Positions 8,489 to 17,527 of a stretch of 64,000 nucleotides of DNA are shown in pieces; position 1 is the stretch's first letter; every line of letters begins with the position of its first letter. The translations under genes and the position numbers were made by a program. The notes under the pieces are model-generated. The model was not told the origin of the DNA. It ran no database searches and was given only the letters and a program-made list of their open reading frames with translations. This DNA is from Stutzerimonas stutzeri (lineage in GTDB: Bacteria > Pseudomonadota > Gammaproteobacteria > Pseudomonadales > Pseudomonadaceae). The stretch is taken from assembly GCA_002387205.1 (NCBI GenBank), contig DGLA01000005.1:62196-126195 (forward strand). Direction: 5' to 3'.

Positions 8489-10153
8489 TCAATCGGCGGG
8501 GTAGCTTCTGGGCGTGTAGACCCAGTCGCTTCTGTCCGGCTTGGCGAACCGGCAGGTCTGCGACGAGCCGATAATGACGAGGGTGCGCATGTCCACCTGT
8601 TCGGGTGTGAGCTCGCCCAGCGTGGTGACGGTCAGGGCTTCGGCGGGTCGCCCGATGTCGCGGCCAAGCACAACCAGTGTTTCCGGTGTGCGGTAATGGC
8701 GAAGTATCTCCAGAGCCCGCCCGAGCTGCCAGGGCCGCGCCCTGGAGATGGGGTTGTAGAAGGCCATGACCAGATCGGCGGCTGCCGCGTGCTCAAGGCG
8801 TTTCTCGATCAGCGCCCAGGGCTTGAGGTTGTCCGAGAGCGAGAGCATGCAGAAGTCGTGACCCAGCGGCGCGCCAGCTCTTGCGGCGGTGGCCAGGGCT
8901 GCCGAGACGCCTGGCAGGATTTGCAGATCGACCGCATGCCAGCGCGGATCGCTGGAGGCGTGCAGCGCTTCAAGAACGGCCGCAGCCATGGCGAACACGC
9001 CGGGGTCACCGGATGAGATCACCACCACCCGGCGGCCGCTGGCGGCCAGCTGGAAGGCGTGGGCGGCCCGTTGCAGCTCCTCGCGGTTGTCGCTGCTGTG
9101 GCTGACCTGGCCTGGCTTCAGCGGGCCGGCCATCCTGATGTAGGTCTCGTAGCCGAGCAGATCCTGCGCCTCGTCCAGCGCCTGGCGCGCCGCAGGCACC
9201 ATGAACTCAGGGGCGCCCGGGCCGAGGCCGATCACCGTCAGGGTGCCACGTGGTTGGCCGATCCGAGCGATGTCGATTGGTTGCGCTGCCAATAACAGGC
9301 GCACCCGCTCGCTGCGGCTGTGCTGTGGTGGCAGCTGGTCTGCGTTGTCGCAATAGCGGATCGGCAGGGCCAGCTGGCTGGCGACTTGTTGCAGCGCGAC
9401 GTCCGTCATCAGCTCAGGCGGCGCGATCAGGCAGGCCAGGCTGAGCGGGGAAAAGCCGGACTCGTCGATCAGCTGCTGCACCTCGGCAGGCAGCTCCGGG
9501 CCGCCGCGTTCGACGTGAATCGCGACTTGGCGGGGGTGGATGCTCAGCGTGGAGTCGCCCTCCTGCTTCAGCGGGCTGACCGAAACCCGGTGCGTCGCAT
9601 TCGGGTCGAGCGGCAGCTTGAGTTCGTCCAGCCAGGGCGCCGGACCTTCGATCCGCACCGGCGCACCGGCCAGCAGGTCGCTGACGAAATGCTTGCCCAG
9701 TTCCAGATCCCCCAGCACGTAACCGGGAGGCGGGGAGAGCAGGCAGGCGCCGAAGCGCAGCTCGCCGCTGGTGGTGATCGCGGGGCTGACCTCCAGCACA
9801 GCGGCGATCTCCCGTGCCATCCGGTTGACGCCTGCCAGGCCGCCGAGTAGCGGCACCACGGCGCTGCCGTCTTCGCCGATGACCAGCACCGGAGGCTCGT
9901 TGTCCTTGTCGCCAAGAACTGGTGCAAGACTGCGAATCACGATGCCCGCCGCGCATAGCGCGATGATCGGTGTGTTGGCTTGGTACAGCGAGCGCAAGTG
10001 CTCGCCGAAGTTTTCGTACAGTGTGTCGGCTTCATCAGCACGCCCGCGCAAGCCGTGAATGCGCCCTTCAGGGTAGAGGCGCTGTAACCGTCTGGCGGTA
10101 TCGATGGCGGAGGCGCCAAGTACGACGATGGCGGGGGCGGTAGCGGCGGGCAT
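8489..10153 (-). CDS. cobJ: CbiG-like domain fused to precorrin-3B C17-methyltransferase
   Basis: The 554-residue protein has two parts. Residues 1 to about 290 resemble CbiG (NTPIIALCAAGIVIRSLAP and LLGGLAGVNRMA are typical of the CbiG N domain, followed by a degenerate CobE/CbiG C-like segment). From about residue 300 on is a full CobJ methyltransferase (TLTVIGLGPGAPEFM, SSGDPGVFAMA, PGVSAALATAARAGAPLGHDF). CobJ methylates C-17 with ring contraction to give precorrin-4. Such fusions are known in pseudomonads. It is the last gene of the leftward cobGHIJ run, starting 43 bases after cobI. Confidence 0.93.
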   Translation of the reverse strand: MPAATAPAIVVLGASAIDTARRLQRLYPEGRIHGLRGRADEADTLYENFGEHLRSLYQANTPIIALCAAGIVIRSLAPVLGDKDNEPPVLVIGEDGSAVVPLLGGLAGVNRMAREIAAVLEVSPAITTSGELRFGACLLSPPPGYVLGDLELGKHFVSDLLAGAPVRIEGPAPWLDELKLPLDPNATHRVSVSPLKQEGDSTLSIHPRQVAIHVERGGPELPAEVQQLIDESGFSPLSLACLIAPPELMTDVALQQVASQLALPIRYCDNADQLPPQHSRSERVRLLLAAQPIDIARIGQPRGTLTVIGLGPGAPEFMVPAARQALDEAQDLLGYETYIRMAGPLKPGQVSHSSDNREELQRAAHAFQLAASGRRVVVISSGDPGVFAMAAAVLEALHASSDPRWHAVDLQILPGVSAALATAARAGAPLGHDFCMLSLSDNLKPWALIEKRLEHAAAADLVMAFYNPISRARPWQLGRALEILRHYRTPETLVVLGRDIGRPAEALTVTTLGELTPEQVDMRTLVIIGSSQTCRFAKPDRSDWVYTPRSYPAD

Positions 10154-10196
10154 AGGTATCCGTTAAGTCAGGGAGACGGTTGGATGGATACGGCTT

Positions 10197-10946
10197 CTAG
10201 CCGCGCCATTTCTCGCCGGGAACGAGGATCATCGAGAAATAAGGCGACGACATCGGCTCGACCTCATCCAGCGGAACGATCTTCTGGTTGGCCATGGTGG
10301 CGCGTTCGACGTAGTGCGCGCGTTTCTCGAGTCCCAGCTCCTGAAGCACGCGACGCACCTTTTCGAAGTTTCGCCCGAGCTTCATGATCACAGCCGCCTC
10401 GGCATCGCGCAGCCTTTGCTTGAGTTCCGCTTCCGGCAGCACGCCGGACAGCACCGACAGGCTCTGGTTGCGATAGACCAGCGGCGTGCCGAGCACCGAG
10501 GTGCAGCCGAGCATGGAGCAGACGCCGGGCACGACCTCGACCGGATAGTCCGCCGCCAGGCGGTCGTGCAGGTACATGTAGGAGCCGTAGAAGAACGGAT
10601 CGCCCTCGCAGATCACCGCCACGTCGCGCCCGGCGTCGAGCTCGGCGGCAATCTGCACCGCGCAGGTGTCGTAGAAGTCGGCGATGACATCCTCGTAGGA
10701 GAGCGGCGGCGCGAGCTTCTCGGTGGTGACCGGATAGACCAGCGGCATGCGCTGCTGATGTTCCGTCAAGTGCTGCTCGATGATGCCGAAGGCGTTGCCG
10801 CCCTGGCCCTTGCTGGCTTTTGCCTTGGCCACGAAATAACCGACCACTTCCGCGCTCTGCAGCAGGCGCAGGGCTTTCAGCGTGATGAGTTCAGGATCGC
10901 CGGGCCCTACGCCCAGCCCGATCAGCCGTCCTTTGCCTTCCATCAT
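10197..10946 (-). CDS. cobI: Precorrin-2 C20-methyltransferase
   Basis: This 249-residue tetrapyrrole methylase converts precorrin-2 to precorrin-3A using SAM. The family signature RLIGLGVGPGDPELITLKA is at the N-terminus, and CEGDPFFYGSYMYLHDRL and VPGVCSMLGCTSVLGTPL follow. I chose ATG 10946 because it overlaps the cobH stop as ATGA; the next codon is also ATG. A reading frame runs much further upstream through cobH but is not coding there. Third gene of the cobG-cobH-cobI-cobJ operon. Confidence 0.94.
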   Translation of the reverse strand: MMEGKGRLIGLGVGPGDPELITLKALRLLQSAEVVGYFVAKAKASKGQGGNAFGIIEQHLTEHQQRMPLVYPVTTEKLAPPLSYEDVIADFYDTCAVQIAAELDAGRDVAVICEGDPFFYGSYMYLHDRLAADYPVEVVPGVCSMLGCTSVLGTPLVYRNQSLSVLSGVLPEAELKQRLRDAEAAVIMKLGRNFEKVRRVLQELGLEKRAHYVERATMANQKIVPLDEVEPMSSPYFSMILVPGEKWRG

Positions 10947-11569
10947 TCCACCTCCGTGGCAAGGGCGTTGACCGCCGCCACCGCCATCGCACTTCCGCCG
11001 CGCCGGCCGCGCACCACTACGTAGGGCACGCCGCGGCTGTCGGCTGCCAATGCGTCCTTGGATTCCGCCGCGCCGATGAAACCGACCGGCATGCCGATGA
11101 TGAGCGCCGGCTTCGGTGCGCCGGCATCGAGCATTTCCAGGAGATAGAAGAGCGCGGTCGGCGCGTTGCCGATCACCACCACGCTGCCTTCCAGATGCTC
11201 GCGCCAATGCTCCAGCGCCGCCGCCGATCGGGTATTGCCGAGCGACTTGGCGAGGTCCGGCACGCCGTCGTCGTGGAGGGTGCAGATGACCCGGTTGTTC
11301 TGCGGCAAGCGTGGCCGGGTGATGCCTTCGGCCACCATGCGTGCATCGCAGAGGATCGGCGCGCCGCCCTGCAGGGCTGCGCGGCCGGCCGCACCGGCGC
11401 CAGGGGAGAAGGCGAGATCGCTGACGATGTCGACCATGCCGCAGGCGTGAATCACCCGTACGGCGAGCTTTTCCATGTCCGGCGGGATTGCGCTGAGGTC
11501 GGCTTCGGCGCGAATGGTAGCGAAGGAGCGCCGGTAGATTTCCTGGCCGTCGCGGATGTAATCAAGCAT
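10943..11569 (-). CDS. cobH: Precorrin-8X methylmutase
   Basis: The 208-residue enzyme moves the methyl group from C-11 to C-12, turning precorrin-8X into hydrogenobyrinate. The catalytic histidine is in RVIHACGMVDI (about residue 42), and MVAEGITRPRLP and NAPTALFYLLEML are typical CobH blocks. It overlaps cobG by 8 bases and cobI by 4, showing tight translational coupling. Length and sequence are ordinary for the family. Confidence 0.95.
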   Translation of the reverse strand: MLDYIRDGQEIYRRSFATIRAEADLSAIPPDMEKLAVRVIHACGMVDIVSDLAFSPGAGAAGRAALQGGAPILCDARMVAEGITRPRLPQNNRVICTLHDDGVPDLAKSLGNTRSAAALEHWREHLEGSVVVIGNAPTALFYLLEMLDAGAPKPALIIGMPVGFIGAAESKDALAADSRGVPYVVVRGRRGGSAMAVAAVNALATEVE

Positions 11570-12902
11570 GGGAGCGTCCCGTTGCGTGGTGCTGGGCGAA
11601 CCATGCGCCCGCTTGGTCGATGGTCATGGGTGGCGCCATTGGTTGGCCGAAACCGGCCTTGCCCGTGCGCTCGAACAGCTGGTATCGGTTGTCGCCTATG
11701 GCAAGCAGCGTGAACGGCGCGACATGCGCGGCCGCGCAGGATCGCGAGCAACCGCTGAGGTGCACCTGCGGACGGGCATCGGTTCGCTGCAGGCAGGCCG
11801 CCAATGTCAGGGCATCGCCTTTGGTATCGGCCAGCCCGCGCGCGCACCCGGCAGAACCGGTGCAGGCGATCAGATTGGCCAGGGGCGCGTTGCCGTCAGT
11901 GAGCAGCCCGGCCTGCCCAAGGGCTGCGAGCACGGGCTCGGCCTCGTCAGCCGGGACATTCGGGATCAGCAGGCCCTGCCAGGGCGTGAGTCGCAGGTTG
12001 CCGTCGCCATGCAGCTCGGCCAGTTCGGCGGCGGCAAGGAGCTGGCGGGTTTCGATGCGCCCAAGCGGGGCGCTGGCGGCCAACATCGAAAGCCCTTCCT
12101 GGCGTTGGGCGATGATGCCAATCGGCGGGGCAGCCGCCGGGATCTGGCGTCGGCATTCAACCGGCACGGGTGACACGGGAAATGGCAAGCGGGCCTGGAC
12201 CCGTCGCAACACTTCATCGGCCGGGATGGATTCGAGCAGCTGGCGCATACGGTTCTGCGGTGGCTCGGCGCAGTCCAAAAACGTCAGCAGAATCGCCTCG
12301 ACCAGCTGCACGGCGTTCGCTGCAGTGATCATTCCCAGAGGCTGGTCGGTCGGACAGCCGGCCAGCCCGAACACCAGATGCTGCGGCTCGTCGGGGAGGG
12401 CGCGCAGCCAGAGGTCATGGGCATGTTCGAGCATGCACAGCGCTTCGCCGCCATCGAGCTGAATGGCGAACTTGGCGGAGAGTACGTGCAGCGCGGGATT
12501 GTCCTGCAACAGCGCCAGGATCTCTGCAGCCAGCGGCCGGGTATCCATGTGCTGCTCAGGGTCCAGGCCAGCCGCGGGGCTGAGCATGAGGTTGCGTACA
12601 TCGTCGGCGTCGGGCACCGAGGGTCCGAGTCCTGCATCCAGCAGCGCGCGGATCAGGTCTTGCTCCGATCCGGCACCTATGCCGCGTATCTGCAGATTGC
12701 TGCGGTTGGTCAGCTCCAGCACGCCGCTGGCATGGCGCTCAGCCGCTTCGGCAATGGAGCGAGCCTGACTCGCGGCAAGAACGCCACCGGGCAGCTTGAT
12801 ACGGCTGATGCCACCGTCCAACGCCTGCACGATGCGCAGCAGGCCAGGGCACGGGCTGGGCCGTGGAACGGGAAGTTCAGTCTGGAAAGCAGGGTCGCGC
12901 AC
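11562..12902 (-). CDS. cobG: Precorrin-3B synthase (Fe-S/siroheme-type monooxygenase)
   Basis: CobG uses O2 to hydroxylate precorrin-3A to precorrin-3B, an oxygen-requiring step of the aerobic route. The C-terminal half has the cysteine pattern of sulfite-reductase-like enzymes (ACTGSAGC, then SGCSRSC), consistent with a [4Fe-4S] cluster. I place the start at GTG 12902 (446 residues), with AGGTGA just upstream and the family-typical PCPGLLRIVQALDGG shortly after. The open frame extends to 13364 but that stretch overlaps the riboswitch and cannot be coding. First gene of the cobGHIJ operon. Confidence 0.9.
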   Translation of the reverse strand: MRDPAFQTELPVPRPSPCPGLLRIVQALDGGISRIKLPGGVLAASQARSIAEAAERHASGVLELTNRSNLQIRGIGAGSEQDLIRALLDAGLGPSVPDADDVRNLMLSPAAGLDPEQHMDTRPLAAEILALLQDNPALHVLSAKFAIQLDGGEALCMLEHAHDLWLRALPDEPQHLVFGLAGCPTDQPLGMITAANAVQLVEAILLTFLDCAEPPQNRMRQLLESIPADEVLRRVQARLPFPVSPVPVECRRQIPAAAPPIGIIAQRQEGLSMLAASAPLGRIETRQLLAAAELAELHGDGNLRLTPWQGLLIPNVPADEAEPVLAALGQAGLLTDGNAPLANLIACTGSAGCARGLADTKGDALTLAACLQRTDARPQVHLSGCSRSCAAAHVAPFTLLAIGDNRYQLFERTGKAGFGQPMAPPMTIDQAGAWFAQHHATGRSHA

Positions 12903-13005
12903 GGTGTCACCTGAAACGAAAAGACGCGGCGACCAGACCGGCAGAGTTCGTTGAACTCCATTGGCATCGGTACACCCCGCCCGATGTTGGCACTCGCGAC
13001 CAGCG

Positions 13006-13180
13006 TCGTCGGCAGGTCTCCTGGCTGACAGGTCTTCATCGTCCGCGGCCTTCCCGGTTTCCCAGTGGCATGTGTGCGGCGATTCGCTGTTTACAGTTGC
13101 GGGGGCAGCTCGGTCACGATCTGGAGATCGCTCCGTATTCCCTCTTAGGCCCTTGGCGTAGTCGCGGCGGGCACCGACGA
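13006..13180 (-). promoter_or_regulatory. Cobalamin riboswitch upstream of cobGHIJ
   Basis: On the minus strand TCGTCGG (13180-13174) pairs perfectly with CCGACGA (13012-13006) as P1. The B12-box core GCTGCCCCCGCAACTG, a CCACTGGG-like segment and CAGCCAGGAGACCTGCC are present. The element lies about 100 bases before the cobG GTG start, between the divergent cobG and cobL. The promoter for the leftward operon should lie near 13185-13260. Confidence 0.93.
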
Positions 13181-13266
13181 AGGCGCTATTATGCCCGCTT
13201 TGCCCGTCGCGGCGACAGCCAAGCCTGTCGCCGGGCGTTGGCTTGGCATTGTGATGGAGAGGCGGG

Positions 13267-14472
13267 ATGACACCCTGGTTGACGGTGGTGGGGATCGGCG
13301 AAGACGGCTGGGCCGGGCTTGGCGAAGCGGCTCGGCAGGCGCTTGGTGAAGCGTCACGCATCATCGGCGGCGAGCGACAGCTGGCGTTGCTGCCCGATCA
13401 GCTGCAGAGCCGGGGAGAGGCCTGGCCGAGCCCGTTCAGTCTGCAACCCGTCATGTCACGCCGGGGTACGCCGCTGTGCGTGTTGGCGAGCGGCGACCCC
13501 ATGCTCTATGGCATCGGCGCCACGCTCGCACGGCAGCTGGATGCGGATGAGATGTGCGTGTTCTCATCGCCGTCGTCCGTTTCTCTGGCCGCAGCACGCC
13601 TTGGCTGGCCACTGCAGGAAACGGAGGTCGTTTCGCTTGTGGCAAGGCCGCTTGCGGCATTGAACGCCAAGATATTTCGCGGCACGCGCCTGTTGATCCT
13701 CAGCAATGACGGAACCAGCCCCGCTCAGGTGGCGCAGTTGATGACGAACCGTGGTTTTGGCGCGAGTCGTTTGACCGCCCTGGAGCACCTGGGCGGCGAA
13801 AGGGAGCGCCGGGTGGATTCGCTCGCCGCGGAGTGGTCATTCGGTGCCATTGCCGATCTGAATCTGCTCGCCGTCGAATGCGTCGCTGATTCGGATGCTG
13901 CGTGCGTGCCGCTGACGCCGGGCCTGGCCGACCACTTCTACCGGCACGATGGCCAGCTGACCAAACGGGATGTGCGGGCGGTGACCCTGGCCCGTCTTGC
14001 GCCGATGCCCGGCGAATTGCTCTGGGACGTGGGCGCGGGCTGCGGCTCCATCGGCATTGAATGGATGCGGGCGCATCCAAGCTGCTGGGCCATCGCGGTA
14101 GAGGCGGATGCGGGGCGTCAGGCCCATATCGAACACAACCGCGACGCGCTGGGCGTTCCTGCGTTGAGGCTGGTGGCCGGTCGCGCGCCGGAAGCACTGG
14201 CAGGCCTTCCCACACCGGATGCGATCTTCATTGGCGGCGGCGTCACGGTTGCGGGCGTGATGGAGCAGTGCTGGGCCAGCCTGAAGCCAGGCGGGCGCTT
14301 GCTGGCCAACGCCGTGACCCTCCAGAGCGAGGCGATGCTGATGAGCTGGCGCGAGCGCATCGGCGGCGAGCTGACCCGGATATCGGTTGCGCACGCACAG
14401 CCCCTCGGCGGCTTCGACACCTGGCGCGGTGCCTTGCCGATCACGCTGCTCCAGGTCGAGAAACCGCGATGA
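13267..14472 (+). CDS. cobL: Precorrin-6Y C5,15-methyltransferase (decarboxylating)
   Basis: The 401-residue protein joins a CbiE-type tetrapyrrole methylase (residues 1 to about 200; VGIGEDGWAGL, ASGDPMLYGIGATL) to a CbiT-type SAM methyltransferase (LLWDVGAGCGSIGIEW near residue 257). CobL methylates C-5 and C-15 and decarboxylates the C-12 acetate, giving precorrin-8X. It starts at ATG 13267, divergent from the riboswitch-controlled cobG, and overlaps cobK as ATGA. No riboswitch is seen on this strand. Confidence 0.95.
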   Translation: MTPWLTVVGIGEDGWAGLGEAARQALGEASRIIGGERQLALLPDQLQSRGEAWPSPFSLQPVMSRRGTPLCVLASGDPMLYGIGATLARQLDADEMCVFSSPSSVSLAAARLGWPLQETEVVSLVARPLAALNAKIFRGTRLLILSNDGTSPAQVAQLMTNRGFGASRLTALEHLGGERERRVDSLAAEWSFGAIADLNLLAVECVADSDAACVPLTPGLADHFYRHDGQLTKRDVRAVTLARLAPMPGELLWDVGAGCGSIGIEWMRAHPSCWAIAVEADAGRQAHIEHNRDALGVPALRLVAGRAPEALAGLPTPDAIFIGGGVTVAGVMEQCWASLKPGGRLLANAVTLQSEAMLMSWRERIGGELTRISVAHAQPLGGFDTWRGALPITLLQVEKPR

Positions 14473-15206
14473 AGCGCGTCCTGCTGCTTGGCGGCACGGG
14501 CGATGCCCTGCGACTCGCTCGCGGCCTCGGTCCGGCGCACGTCTACAGTCTGGCCGGGCTGGGCCGGGTGCCGGGCGATCTCCAATGCCAGGTTCGCGTC
14601 GGCGGCTTCGGCGGCGCGCAGGGGCTGGCAGCCTTCATCACGGCCGAACGCATCGATCTGCTGGTCGACGCCACGCACCCCTACGCGGCCCAGATCAGTG
14701 CCAATGCTGCCATCGCGGCGGAACAGGTCGGCATCCCGTGCTGGGCGTTGCGGCGTCCGGCATGGCAGGCCGGGAACGGGGATGACTGGCGCGAGGTGGG
14801 CGACTGGGCTGAGCTGGTCGAGGCCATCAGCCCTTTCCGGCGCCCCTTTTTCACACTTGGGCGTGAGCCCCTGGCGCATCTTCACGAGATTCCGGAACAC
14901 CAGCATTGGACGGTTCGCTGCCTGGACGCTCTGCGTTCAACTGAACGAGCGGAGATCATCGGCGATCGCGGCCCCTTCAATCTGGAAGCCGAGCGCCAGC
15001 TGTTCGAACGGCTGAATTGCGATGCGTTGATCAGCAAGAACAGCGGCGGCGATTCCACCGAACCGAAACTGCAGGTGGCGCGCGAGCGGGGCCTGCCGGT
15101 GTTGCTGCTGCGGCGTCCGGTGCTGCCGGCGGTAGCTCGGGAATTCGCACACCGCGATGACTTGCTTTCGGCGTTAATCGCCGTCGGCGTTGTGACCGGC
15201 ATGTGA
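14469..15206 (+). CDS. cobK: Precorrin-6A reductase
   Basis: The 245-residue enzyme reduces precorrin-6A to precorrin-6Y (dihydroprecorrin-6X) with NADPH. The nucleotide-binding LLLGGTGDALRLARGL is at the N-terminus, followed by DATHPYAAQISANA and the late block LISKNSGGDSTEPKLQVARE, all typical of CobK/CbiJ. I chose ATG 14469, which overlaps the cobL stop; the frame is open further upstream but there it runs inside cobL. The product feeds CobL directly. Confidence 0.95.
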   Translation: MKRVLLLGGTGDALRLARGLGPAHVYSLAGLGRVPGDLQCQVRVGGFGGAQGLAAFITAERIDLLVDATHPYAAQISANAAIAAEQVGIPCWALRRPAWQAGNGDDWREVGDWAELVEAISPFRRPFFTLGREPLAHLHEIPEHQHWTVRCLDALRSTERAEIIGDRGPFNLEAERQLFERLNCDALISKNSGGDSTEPKLQVARERGLPVLLLRRPVLPAVAREFAHRDDLLSALIAVGVVTGM

Positions 15207-15259
15207 TCACTCACTCCAAGCCGTCGCTGCTAGACTGCGCGCCGCTGAGGAGAGAGCCA

Positions 15260-15976
15260 ATGACTACCGCTGATTCACCCTACGCCCGGGTCCTGTTCGT
15301 AGGCCCCGACCTGTCCGAAGGCTCGTTCGCCGAGCTATTCCGCTCGCGTCTTGCCACGCTGCGTGGCGAACAGGCACTGCGCGACGTGATCGATACGGGC
15401 GCGGGCTACGAACCGGTCTGGCAGACGGTTCGCGACAGCGGCCGGCCGCTTCTGGTGATCGACCTCGAGCCGCAAACCAGCAGCGCGCATCTTGACTGGC
15501 TGCGCAGCGAACTGATGCAGCTTGAAAAGGCTGAGCAGATTTTCGTGGCGAGTGCGATGGGCACTGCCGAGGCGCTGCCCGTCGAAGCGGCCTGCGCCCT
15601 GATCGAGCGACCTGAACTGCATCTGCCGTGCACCGACGTTGCACGACTTCCCGCCGTGCACGCGTGGTCCAAGATCCCGCTGCACGAGCACCGCGTACTG
15701 CTGTGCAATGGCCCGCGCTGCACCCGTCGCGGTGCCTTGCCGCTCTGGAAAGGGCTGCGGGAAAAGCTCAAGGCCGCCGGCAGGCTTGAATGTGAGGGCG
15801 GTGTTCACATCACCCGCACCCAGTGCCAGTTTCCCTGCGACCAGGGCCCGACACTGAGCGTCTATCCGGCCGGCAAGTGGTACCGGGTGCGCAACGAGGA
15901 AGAGGTGTCCCGGCTGGTAGACGAGCTGTTCGTCGCCGGTCGAGAGGTGTCTGAATTGCTCATGCCGGATCAGTAG
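15260..15976 (+). CDS. Thioredoxin-like [2Fe-2S] ferredoxin of the cob cluster
   Basis: The 238-residue protein has an N-terminal region of unknown role, with a CbiX/sirohydrochlorin-like flavour (RVLFVGPDLSEGSFAELF), and a C-terminal thioredoxin-like [2Fe-2S] domain. Its cysteines are LLCNGPRCTRRG and TQCQFPCDQGP, followed by SVYPAGKWYRVR. ATG 15260 has a GAGGAGAGAG ribosome site; the frame upstream to 15203 lacks one. It starts 53 bases after cobK and is probably co-transcribed. A role in passing electrons to a cob enzyme such as CobG is plausible but inferred only from position. Confidence 0.78.
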   Translation: MTTADSPYARVLFVGPDLSEGSFAELFRSRLATLRGEQALRDVIDTGAGYEPVWQTVRDSGRPLLVIDLEPQTSSAHLDWLRSELMQLEKAEQIFVASAMGTAEALPVEAACALIERPELHLPCTDVARLPAVHAWSKIPLHEHRVLLCNGPRCTRRGALPLWKGLREKLKAAGRLECEGGVHITRTQCQFPCDQGPTLSVYPAGKWYRVRNEEEVSRLVDELFVAGREVSELLMPDQ

Positions 15977-16188
15977 CCAGGCAAGGCGTCTGACCGGCTC
16001 GCGATCAATGCGCGGACGCTCCCGGCCAGCAGGTGGCCTCTACCGTGCCTGGTCGACTCTCTGCGGGCGCGGCCTCCCACCAATGCAAGGTCATCGCCGG
16101 GCGCGGGTTCGCGCCAGCCTGACTATGCTGAAACCCAGCGGTCCGTGCCTTGCACGTCGCCGCTGTTCAGCTTGGGACGGAGTACTCC

Positions 16189-17031
16189 ATGTATCGCAAG
16201 GTATTCATCAACAAGGTATTCGACCGCAAGGTGGTGCTGATCACCGGCGGCAGTGCCGGTATCGGCCGCGCCCTGGCCGAGCGAATGGCCCAGGCGGGTG
16301 CGAGGGTGGTGATTTTCGATCTCGATCAGAACGCCATCGACGGATTGGTGCAGCACCTGGTCGATCATCACAATGCCGATGCACTGGGCCTGTGCTGTGA
16401 TGTGTCGGATGTTGCCGCGGTGCAGCAGGCGGTGGCCCTGGTGCTGGAGCGCTTCGGCGGCATCGATGTGCTGGTCAACAACGCCGGAATCACCCATCGC
16501 AGCCGTGTTGCCGAGACCAGCCTGGCGGTGTTCGAGCGGGTCATGGCGGTCAACTTCTATGGCGCGCTGCACTGCACCCAGGCCGCTTTGCCGAGCCTGA
16601 TTGCCCGCGACGGCCAGATCATCGTGCTCAGTTCGCTTTCCCAATACGCGCCCGTGTCCGATCGCGGCGCCTATAACGCCAGCAAGCATGCGCTGCATGG
16701 GCTGTTCGAGACGCTGCGCAGCGAGTTGGCCGATACGGCTGTCAACGTGATGCTGGTCTGTCCCGGTTATACCGCGACCGATCTGCGCAAGAACGTATTG
16801 ATCGGCGATGGCTCCACCGCGCCGCAGCCGGTGCTCGCTGTCGGGCGTGTGGCGTCGCCGCAGGACGTGGCCGAATCCATCTATCAAGGCGCACTGAAAC
16901 GGCGCCGCTTGCTGGTGCTGTCCAATCTGGACTGGCGCGCCAGGCTGGTGGCGCGCTGCTTTCCGCGGATGTTCGAGCAGCTGCTCCTGCCGCGGCTGGC
17001 AGGTGCCCGAAACTCGCCCGGCGCGGGCTAG
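16189..17031 (+). CDS. SDR-family oxidoreductase
   Basis: This 280-residue protein is a classical short-chain dehydrogenase/reductase. The cofactor loop is VLITGGSAGIGRA (about residues 15-27), NNAG is near 100, and the catalytic Ser and YNASK motif lie around residues 150-170. The D following the second strand (VVIFDLDQ) suggests NAD preference. The extra C-terminal segment rich in Arg and Leu could contact membrane. ATG 16189 is the first start before the conserved N-terminus. Its stop codon shares CTAG with the convergent VOC gene. Substrate unknown. Confidence 0.85.
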   Translation: MYRKVFINKVFDRKVVLITGGSAGIGRALAERMAQAGARVVIFDLDQNAIDGLVQHLVDHHNADALGLCCDVSDVAAVQQAVALVLERFGGIDVLVNNAGITHRSRVAETSLAVFERVMAVNFYGALHCTQAALPSLIARDGQIIVLSSLSQYAPVSDRGAYNASKHALHGLFETLRSELADTAVNVMLVCPGYTATDLRKNVLIGDGSTAPQPVLAVGRVASPQDVAESIYQGALKRRRLLVLSNLDWRARLVARCFPRMFEQLLLPRLAGARNSPGAG

Positions 17032-17461
17032 GCGGCCGGCCCATCGTCGTCGAGACGCTGCATCAGCTCGATGTCCCAGTACGCGGCTTCGATCTTGTGA
17101 CCGTCGAGGTCACGGACAAAACACCCGTAATAGGGCTCGCCATAGTCTCCACGCGGTCCCGGAGCGCCTTCATCGGTAGCCCCGGCGGCCAGCGCTGCCC
17201 GGTGAAAGGCATCGACGGATGCCTTGTCTGGCGCGAAGAATCCGATATGTGTGCCATTGCCTACCGTGGCCGACTGGCCGTCGATTGGCGTCTGCAGCCA
17301 GAACTCAGGATATTCGCGGCCCCAGGCGATGGCGCCCGGATGGGCCATGATGCGCGTCAGCCGAGGGTGGCGAGGGCCTGATCGTAGAAGGCAGCCGCTT
17401 CATCGAAGCGGTTGCTGCCCAGGGACACGTGGGAAAGGATGCTGGGGTTCTGATCGCTCAT
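17028..17461 (-). pseudogene. VOC/glyoxalase-like protein, frameshifted
   Basis: ATG 17461 opens a frame giving about 34 residues (SHVSLGSNRFDEAAAFYDQAL), the usual first strand and helix of a VOC domain, and stops at TGA 17359-17357. The rest of the domain (HPGAIAWGREYPEFWL to GHKIEAAYW, ending at 17028) continues in another frame. One missing base near 17357-17363 would restore a single protein of about 144 residues. So this is either a real frameshift mutation or a sequencing error. A product starting at ATG 17348 (106 residues) would lack the first metal-ligand strand. Confidence 0.8.
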
Positions 17462-17527
17462 GGTAGGGCCTCCACAAGGGTGGAAACCAAGCCTAGACCC
17501 GGCTGCAGCACTCTGCTGCTGGTTGCG

